From: Gammaproteobacteria bacterium
GTDB lineage: Bacteria; Pseudomonadota; Gammaproteobacteria; SZUA-229
Reading direction: 5' to 3'
Assembly: GCA_026995045.1 (NCBI GenBank)
Contig: JALWPK010000226.1
Coordinates: 1 to 39,718, forward strand
Length of the DNA stretch: 39,718 bases
The translations under genes and the position numbers were made by a program. Positions 33,995 to 39,718 of the stretch are shown piece after piece (position 1 is the stretch's first letter; every line of letters starts with the position of its first letter). The notes under the pieces were generated by a model, which saw nothing but the letters and a program-made list of their open reading frames with translations, made no database searches and was not told the DNA's origin.

Positions 33995-35296
33995 TCAGGA
34001 CTTGATGCGGTACTCGGCGGAACGCGCGTGCGCGGTCAGACCTTCGCCATGCGCCAGCACGGAGGCGACCTTGCCCAGCTCGGACGCGCCATCAGCGGAA
34101 CAGCCAATCAGACTGCTGCGCTTCTGAAAATCATACACGCCCAGCGGCGAAGAGAACCGCGCCGTGCCGGAAGTCGGCAACACGTGGTTGGGGCCGGCGC
34201 AGTAGTCGCCCAGCGCCTCGGCGGTGTAGCGCCCCATGAAAATCGCGCCGGCGTGACGAATCTGTTGCGCCGCCTGTTCGGCATTGTCGACAGACAACTC
34301 AAGATGCTCGGGCGCGATGTGATTGGCGACTTCAATCGCCGCTTCCATATTATCCACCTGAATGATGGCGGCGCGCTGTGTGAGCGAGGTTTCGATAATC
34401 GCCCGGCGCGGCATCTGTTCCAGCAAACGGTTGATGCTGTCGATGACCTGCTCGGTGAAGGCGCGGTCGGTGCTGATTAAAATCGACTGCGCGTCCTCAT
34501 CGTGCTCGGCCTGCGAGAACAGATCCATCACAATCCAATCGGGGTCGGTTTTGCCATCGCACACCACCAGAATTTCCGACGGGCCGGCAATCATGTCGAT
34601 GCCGACCACACCGAACACCATGCGTTTGGCGGTGGCGACATAGGCGTTGCCGGGGCCGGTAATCTTGTCGACTTTGGGAACCGTAGCGGTGCCATAGGCC
34701 AGCGCCGCCACCGCCTGCGCGCCGCCGATGGTGAACACGCGATCCACGCCGGCAATCGCCGCCGCCGCCAGCACCATGTCGTTGAGTTCACCGTCCGGCG
34801 TCGGCACGACCATGACCAGCTCCGGCACACCGGCCACCTTGGCCGGAATCGCGTTCATCAACACCGATGAGGGATACGCCGCCTTGCCGCCCGGCACATA
34901 CAGCCCCGCCCGATCCATCGGTGTGATTTGCTGACCCAGCACCGTGCCATCGGCTTCGGTGTATGACCAGGATTCCATTTTCTGACGTTCAGCATAGGCG
35001 CGAATGCGTTCCGCCGCCTGTTGCAAGGCGTCGCGTTGCACCGCATCAATCGCATCGAGTGACTGTTGCAAGCGCGCCTGACCAAGCTCCAGCGCAGCGG
35101 CATCGCTGACCTGCATGCGGTCGAAGCGGTTGGTGTATTCCAGCAGCGCCGCATCGCCGCGCTGTTTGACATCGTTGAGAATGTCGGCGACGGTCTTGGC
35201 TATCTCACCATCGATGCTCGCATCCCAGTCCAGCAAGGCGTCGAGCCTGGCAGTGAAATCGTCATCGTTGTAATCAAGCTGGGTAATATCTGGCAT
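33995..35296 (-). CDS. hisD: Histidinol dehydrogenase
   Basis: This 433-residue Zn2+/NAD+ enzyme oxidises histidinol to histidine in two steps. Conserved stretches are [85 protein letters not shown] (metal ligands) and [10 protein letters not shown] (catalytic Glu-His). hisG precedes it by 5 bp in the same operon, and a terminator follows, so hisC lies outside the transcript. Confidence 0.97.
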   Translation of the reverse strand: MPDITQLDYNDDDFTARLDALLDWDASIDGEIAKTVADILNDVKQRGDAALLEYTNRFDRMQVSDAAALELGQARLQQSLDAIDAVQRDALQQAAERIRAYAERQKMESWSYTEADGTVLGQQITPMDRAGLYVPGGKAAYPSSVLMNAIPAKVAGVPELVMVVPTPDGELNDMVLAAAAIAGVDRVFTIGGAQAVAALAYGTATVPKVDKITGPGNAYVATAKRMVFGVVGIDMIAGPSEILVVCDGKTDPDWIVMDLFSQAEHDEDAQSILISTDRAFTEQVIDSINRLLEQMPRRAIIETSLTQRAAIIQVDNMEAAIEVANHIAPEHLELSVDNAEQAAQQIRHAGAIFMGRYTAEALGDYCAGPNHVLPTSGTARFSSPLGVYDFQKRSSLIGCSADGASELGKVASVLAHGEGLTAHARSAEYRIKS

Positions 35297-35301
35297 GGTT
35301 T

Positions 35302-35931
35302 TTATGCGTTGGCGACAGCAGCGCGGATATTGTCGATAATGTTGCTGATCTGCTGGTGCTTCATTTTCATCGAGGCCCGGTTGACCACCAGCCGTGAGCT
35401 GATATCGGCGATGTGATCACGCGGCTCCAGACCATTGGCCTTGAGCGTGTTGCCGGTGTCGACCACATCGACAATCAAATCCGCCAGCCCGACGATAGGC
35501 CCCAGCTCCATCGAGCCATACAACTTGATAACTTCCACCTGCTCGCCGCGCGATTCAAAATACTGCTTTGCAACGTTCACAAACTTGGTGGCGATGCGCA
35601 GACGGCCATTCACCGGCGCAGCCTGCCCCACTAGACCAGCAGTCATCAGCCGGCATTTGGCAATATTCAAATCCACCAGTTCGTACAGGCCCTCACCACC
35701 GTGCTCCATCAGCACGTCCTTGCCCGCCACGCCGAGGTCGGCGGCGCCGAACTGCACATAGGTGGGCACGTCGGTGGCGCGGATAATCAGCAGCTTGATG
35801 TCTTCATGGTTGGTGTCCAGAATCAGCTTGCGCGAGCTTTCCGGATCTTCCGCCGACACAATATCGGCGGCGGCCAGCAGCGGGAGCGTTTCCTTGAAGA
35901 TACGGCCTTTGGAGAGGGCGATTGTAATCAT
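35302..35931 (-). CDS. hisG: ATP phosphoribosyltransferase, short form
   Basis: This 209-residue enzyme catalyses the first step of histidine synthesis (ATP + PRPP). [24 protein letters not shown] opens the protein. The PRPP-binding stretch is [18 protein letters not shown]. The C-terminal ACT-like regulatory domain is absent, so this is the short form that needs HisZ, which is not in the window. The start is ATG 35931 rather than the in-frame TTG at 35961, since homologues begin at [11 protein letters not shown]. No clear Shine-Dalgarno is seen. The upstream region is occupied by the heptad array at 35969-36003. Confidence 0.95.
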   Translation of the reverse strand: MITIALSKGRIFKETLPLLAAADIVSAEDPESSRKLILDTNHEDIKLLIIRATDVPTYVQFGAADLGVAGKDVLMEHGGEGLYELVDLNIAKCRLMTAGLVGQAAPVNGRLRIATKFVNVAKQYFESRGEQVEVIKLYGSMELGPIVGLADLIVDVVDTGNTLKANGLEPRDHIADISSRLVVNRASMKMKHQQISNIIDNIRAAVANA

Positions 35932-35968
35932 TTTGTCTGGCGAACGCCGGGTGTTGCCCAAGCGAATA

Positions 35969-36003
35969 AATAGTGAATAGTGAATAATGAATAATGAATA
36001 ATT
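35969..36003. repeat. Heptad array, left arm of the four-helix-bundle element
   Basis: Five consecutive heptads: AATAGTG, AATAGTG, AATAATG, AATAATG, AATAATT. The 16 bases agtgaatagtgaataa (35972-35987) recur perfectly in inverted orientation at 36412-36427, on the other side of the four-helix-bundle gene. Confidence 0.85.
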
Positions 36004-36015
36004 GGTGAGTTCATA

Positions 36016-36378
36016 TCAGTTGTTATTGGCGTTGGTTTGTTTTGCTGTTTTGATGCTTGAGGTCAACAGTTTAATCAGTTCATCGTTTTCCGGTTTGATG
36101 CTTTTGTACATGGCCTCTGTTATGTATTTCGATTTACAAAGCAATTTCAGCCAGTAGCGGGTTTCATTTGCCTCTTTCAATGCGATGCCGAGCTTGTTGA
36201 TAAAATCCGGTCTGGATTGGGCATATTCAGACTCACTAACCAATGCGCCAATAGCCGTACCCGATCGCAAAACCTGCTTGCTGAGAACAAACTCCTTTTT
36301 ATCCCGCCTCAAAAACTGCGAGAGCTTAACAATTCGCAATGCAAATAAAAAACTTTTCTCCCTGAGAACATTCTCCAT
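36016..36378 (-). CDS. Four helix bundle protein (S23/IVP family)
   Basis: This 120-residue all-helical protein has the family signature: F-A-L-R-I-V-K-L-S ... K-E-F-V-L-S-K-Q-V-L-R-S-G-T-A-I-G-A-L-V-S-E-S-E-Y-A ... F-I-N-K-L-G-I-A-L-K-E-A-N-E-T-R-Y-W-L. Homologues are encoded in 23S rRNA intervening sequences, and a relative (Avd) serves diversity-generating retroelements; free-standing copies have no proven role. It separates murA from hisG, usually neighbours, and is enclosed by inverted heptad arrays. A perfect 12-bp palindrome (atgatgcatcat, 36377-36388) overlaps the start codon. No strong Shine-Dalgarno is visible. Confidence 0.9.
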   Translation of the reverse strand: MENVLREKSFLFALRIVKLSQFLRRDKKEFVLSKQVLRSGTAIGALVSESEYAQSRPDFINKLGIALKEANETRYWLKLLCKSKYITEAMYKSIKPENDELIKLLTSSIKTAKQTNANNN

Positions 36379-36411
36379 GATGCATCATATCCTGAATTTT
36401 GCCACACTCCG

Positions 36412-36437
36412 TTATTCACTATTCACTTTTCATTTCA
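36412..36437. repeat. Heptad array, right arm of the four-helix-bundle element
   Basis: ttattcactattcact (36412-36427) is the exact reverse complement of 35972-35987; a decayed ttttcatttca continues to the murA stop codon (36438-36440). The two arms are inverted around the four-helix-bundle gene. Confidence 0.85.
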
Positions 36438-37712
<1,275 letters not shown>

Positions 37713-38036
37713 TTAAAGTATGGCTTCCAGCTTCTGCTCCGGCTCGACCAGACCATAGACATGCGCCACAGACTGAATTTGCGGTGGCACATTTTGGAAA
37801 GCGATTGCATATTGACTGGCGCGCATTATACGCGACATTTCCAGCAACAGGGCGAGTCCGGCGCTGTTGGCGCTGGAAACGCCCGCACAGTCGACACTGA
37901 CATCACCCGGTTGCGCCAGCAATTTGACCGCCTGCTTCGCCAGCAATGGCACGCTGTAAAAATCCAGCACCCCCTTGAGCAGGATGCGATCGCCGTTGCG
38001 CTCGATACTGCCTGTTTGTTGCACCGAAGCCTTCAA
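37713..38036 (-). CDS. mlaB: STAS-domain protein MlaB of the phospholipid transport system
   Basis: This 107-residue STAS-domain protein has the pattern L-K-G-V-L-D-F-Y-S-V-P-L-L and, near the usual phosphorylatable site, VDCAGVSSANSAGLALLLEMSRIMR. MlaB binds the ATPase MlaF and is needed for activity of the MlaFEDB transporter, which moves phospholipids across the periplasm to keep the outer membrane asymmetric. The identity rests on both the domain and its place after mlaC. Confidence 0.88.
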   Translation of the reverse strand: MKASVQQTGSIERNGDRILLKGVLDFYSVPLLAKQAVKLLAQPGDVSVDCAGVSSANSAGLALLLEMSRIMRASQYAIAFQNVPPQIQSVAHVYGLVEPEQKLEAIL

Positions 38037-38042
38037 ACCGGA

Positions 38043-38687
38043 TCAGCCCTTCGCCTGCTGTTTTTCAGCCTGCGCCTTTTCAATAGCGCCGCCATTTTTT
38101 TCATTCAGCAGTTTGAGCAAACCCTTCATGCCGCCCTTGCGGAATTCCTGGGTAAAAGTGCCGCGGTAGCTGGTCACCAGCGAAACGCCATCGATGCTGA
38201 TGTCATACACTTTCCATTCGTTGTCCTTGACCCGCATGCGGTAGGACACCGGAATTTTCGGCCCGCCGGGCTGAATCACCTCAGACTTCACCACCGCCTT
38301 GCCGTTTTTCGCTTCGGCCGGGAAGAAATTGATTTGCTGGTCGCGAAATTCCTGCAACGACTTGCTGTAGGTGCGCACCAGCAAGGTGCGGAAGGCGTCG
38401 ACAAACTGGATTTTTTCCGCGTTACTGGCCTTGCGCCAGTTTTTGCCCAGCGCCAGCTTGGCCATGGTGACATCATCCAGATGCGGCAGAATATACTGGT
38501 CGACCAGTTCATAAACCATATCCGGCTCTTTTTCGATGAGCGTGCGTTTTTCCTTTAGCACGGCAATCATCTGGTCAGAAGTCCGCTTCAGCATATCCAC
38601 CGGCGACTCCAGGCTCTCGGCGCGCAACGGCCCGGCAATCAGCAGGGCGGTTATGACGAGGGTGAGAAATAGTTTGATGCGTTTCAT
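38043..38687 (-). CDS. mlaC: Periplasmic phospholipid-binding protein MlaC
   Basis: This 214-residue periplasmic carrier has a signal peptide (MKRIKLFLTLVITALLIAGPLRA). The MlaC/Ttg2D fold follows: VDQYILPHLDDVTMAKLALGKNWRKAS, FVDAFRTLLVRTYSKSLQEF, VKSEVIQPGGPKIPVSYRM and WKVYDISIDGVSLVTSYRGTFTQEF. It shuttles phospholipid between MlaA at the outer membrane and the MlaFEDB complex. A charged Lys/Gln-rich tail ends the protein. Confidence 0.94.
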   Translation of the reverse strand: MKRIKLFLTLVITALLIAGPLRAESLESPVDMLKRTSDQMIAVLKEKRTLIEKEPDMVYELVDQYILPHLDDVTMAKLALGKNWRKASNAEKIQFVDAFRTLLVRTYSKSLQEFRDQQINFFPAEAKNGKAVVKSEVIQPGGPKIPVSYRMRVKDNEWKVYDISIDGVSLVTSYRGTFTQEFRKGGMKGLLKLLNEKNGGAIEKAQAEKQQAKG

Positions 38688-38714
38688 GATCTGCTCCCGG
38701 GCAAGTCTGCTTGC

Positions 38715-39182
38715 CTACTCTTTTTTGTCATCCGCCATGCTATAGAGGAACTGGCCGATGATTTGTTCCAGCACCAGCGCCGACTGGGTGATTTCCAGTT
38801 TATCCCCCGGCTTGAGATAATCGTCTTCCGCGCCTGGCTCCAGCCCGATATATTGCTCACCCAGCAAGCCCGAAGTGAGAATGCTGGCTGCGGTATCAAC
38901 CGGAAACTTGTCAAATTTCTGTTCGATAGACAGGGTGACAACCGCTTCATAGGACTGGGAATCATATTCAATATTGCTCACCTTGCCGACGCGGACACCA
39001 CTGGCGGATACCGGCGCGCGCACCTTGAGGCCACCAATGTTGTCGAAATGCGCGGTGATTTCATAACCGTCGCCATTGCCGTAGCTGGCCAGGTTGCTGA
39101 CCGTCATCGCCAGCATCACCAGCGCCGCGATGCCGGCGGCGACAAATATCCCTACTGTGATTTCAAGTGTGCGTGTTGTCAT
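38715..39182 (-). CDS. mlaD: MCE-domain protein MlaD
   Basis: This 155-residue protein has an N-terminal membrane anchor (TVGIFVAAGIAALVMLAMTVSNLA). One MCE domain follows (about residues 38-115): YEITAHFDNIGGLKVRAPVSASGVRVGKVSNIEYD ... VDTAASILTSGLLGEQYIGLEPG. A short helical tail (LEQIIGQFLYSMADDKKE) completes it. MlaD hexamers form the lipid channel on top of MlaFE. The gap of about 150 bp to mlaE is unusual and holds a repeat and a strong hairpin. Confidence 0.94.
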   Translation of the reverse strand: MTTRTLEITVGIFVAAGIAALVMLAMTVSNLASYGNGDGYEITAHFDNIGGLKVRAPVSASGVRVGKVSNIEYDSQSYEAVVTLSIEQKFDKFPVDTAASILTSGLLGEQYIGLEPGAEDDYLKPGDKLEITQSALVLEQIIGQFLYSMADDKKE

Positions 39183-39260
39183 GGTTGTGTTGTCTCACTC
39201 ATATTTGTTCTGTTTTTATGCGAACCCGGCAAAACATCCTGCCTTCGATTCTACTGATTT

Positions 39261-39303
39261 CACGGCTCGCCTCGCGTTACGAGATCCCTCGCCTTGCTCG
39301 GGA
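39261..39303. repeat. Dispersed-repeat-like segment between mlaE and mlaD
   Basis: The segment contains gagatccctcg, then ccttg, then ctcgggatga. The GATCCCTCG...CTCGGGATGA layout is seen in interspersed palindromic repeats of many bacterial genomes. atccc (39284-39288) pairs with gggat (39300-39304). I see only one copy in this window, so its repeat status needs the whole genome. Confidence 0.4.
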
Positions 39304-39338
39304 TGAAACGGTATTTTTCGCAAAAAAATACCGTTTCA
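39304..39338. other. Perfect 15-bp hairpin overlapping the mlaE stop codon
   Basis: tgaaacggtattttt (39304-39318) and aaaaataccgtttca (39324-39338) form a perfect 15-bp stem with a 5-nt loop; the right arm includes the mlaE TGA (39336-39338). There is no T run beyond the stem on the minus strand, so a full terminator is unlikely. It may protect the mRNA end, attenuate expression or mark an insertion. Confidence 0.75.
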
Positions 39339-39718
39339 CTTGCCAAACATCAATGCGGTCAGCACGAAATCCAGCCCCAGCACCGCCAGCGACCCGTACA
39401 CCACGGTGCGGGTGGTGGCCTGCCCCAGTCCTTCCGAGGTGGGGATGCAGTCGTGGCCTTCGAACACCGCAATCCACACCACCACAAAACCGAACACCAG
39501 GGACTTGATCATGCCGTTATACAAATCCAGATACAGATCCACCTTGGCCTGCGCCTGCGACCAGAACGCGCCACCATCCAGTCCCAGCATTTGCACCGCC
39601 ACCAGATAGGCGCCCAGCACCGCCACCGCGCTGAAAATCGCCGCCAGCAGCGGCATCGAAATCACCCCGGCCATGAAGCGCGGCGCAATCACGCGCTCCA
39701 TCGGGTTGACCGCCATCA
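39336..39718 (-). CDS. mlaE: Phospholipid ABC transporter permease MlaE, C-terminal part
   Basis: About 127 residues are visible; the gene begins beyond the window. [41 protein letters not shown] and [57 protein letters not shown] are the conserved MlaE core and final helices. It forms the membrane part of the MlaFEDB lipid transporter. mlaD follows after about 150 bp. Confidence 0.95.
   Translation of the reverse strand, partial: MAVNPMERVIAPRFMAGVISMPLLAAIFSAVAVLGAYLVAVQMLGLDGGAFWSQAQAKVDLYLDLYNGMIKSLVFGFVVVWIAVFEGHDCIPTSEGLGQATTRTVVYGSLAVLGLDFVLTALMFGK

Noticed and set aside
35932-35961. Upstream TTG start for hisG
   Set aside because: The added residues are not part of the HisG fold and the sequence runs back towards the heptad array; ATG 35931 matches the family N-terminus.

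Overview
The window looks like chromosomal DNA of a gammaproteobacterium related to the Pseudomonadales, Cellvibrionales or Oceanospirillales. This is inferred from gene order: fxsA-groESL, dsbD-tlpA-aroQ-accBC, rsmI / lpoA-yraN-diaA, petABC-sspAB, an algW/degS-type protease next to hisC, and hisD-hisG-murA-mlaBCDE. Most of the window is GC-rich core genome with dense codirectional operons. By eye, the accessory patches are more AT-rich.

Region by region. (1) 1-3410 is mobile DNA. It holds the 3' end of an IS3-family transposase with its terminal repeat, and then an integron-type cassette array read on the minus strand. One complete cassette carries an unrecognised 472-aa gene with its own attC. 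It is followed by a CoiA-like gene whose attC seems cut off by the IS3 element. A decayed IS110-family element abuts the cassette boundary. No integrase is visible. (2) 3414-6163 (minus) is groES-groEL under a strong sigma-70-type promoter overlapped by a perfect CIRCE operator, plus fxsA. (3) 6303-11241 (plus) is dsbD, a TlpA-like thioredoxin, aroQ, accB and accC. (4) 11340-13349 (minus) is rsmI, a TraB/GumN protein and a TfoX C-terminal-domain protein; divergent from them is lpoA-yraN-diaA (13436-16297). (5) 16304-19971 (minus) is the bc1 complex petABC followed by sspA-sspB. (6) 20198-21325 is a DegS/AlgW protease. Beyond it is a small island with a hicAB toxin-antitoxin pair and an unknown membrane-anchored protein, and then hisC (minus).

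(7) 23845-24400 is an hsp20 gene with a sigma-32-like promoter. (8) 24427-33762 (minus) is one 3111-residue gene. In order it encodes a signal peptide, a choice-of-anchor L domain, a GEVED domain, 17 Ig-like repeats in four classes, a long calcium-binding TSP3 tract, an internal GlyGly-type sorting tail running straight into a second signal-peptide-like segment, an outer-membrane barrel and an OmpA peptidoglycan-binding domain. It reads like two exported proteins fused in frame. (9) 33953-39718 (minus) runs in transcription order mlaE (partial), mlaD, mlaC, mlaB, murA, a four-helix-bundle gene, hisG, hisD, terminator.

The best candidate for an undescribed element is in region 9. The four-helix-bundle (S23/IVP-like) gene between murA and hisG is bracketed by AT-rich heptad arrays (AATAGTG/AATAATG) in inverted orientation that share a perfect 16-bp inverted repeat. 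A gene-less version of the same inverted heptad arrangement forms the last codons and stop of hisC. A minimal AATAATG/CATTATT palindrome follows the protease stop codon on the other side of the hicAB island. The heptads may mark a small mobile or recombinogenic unit that settles at the 3' ends of core genes. The attC cassette array and the giant fusion protein are the other two points most worth following up.
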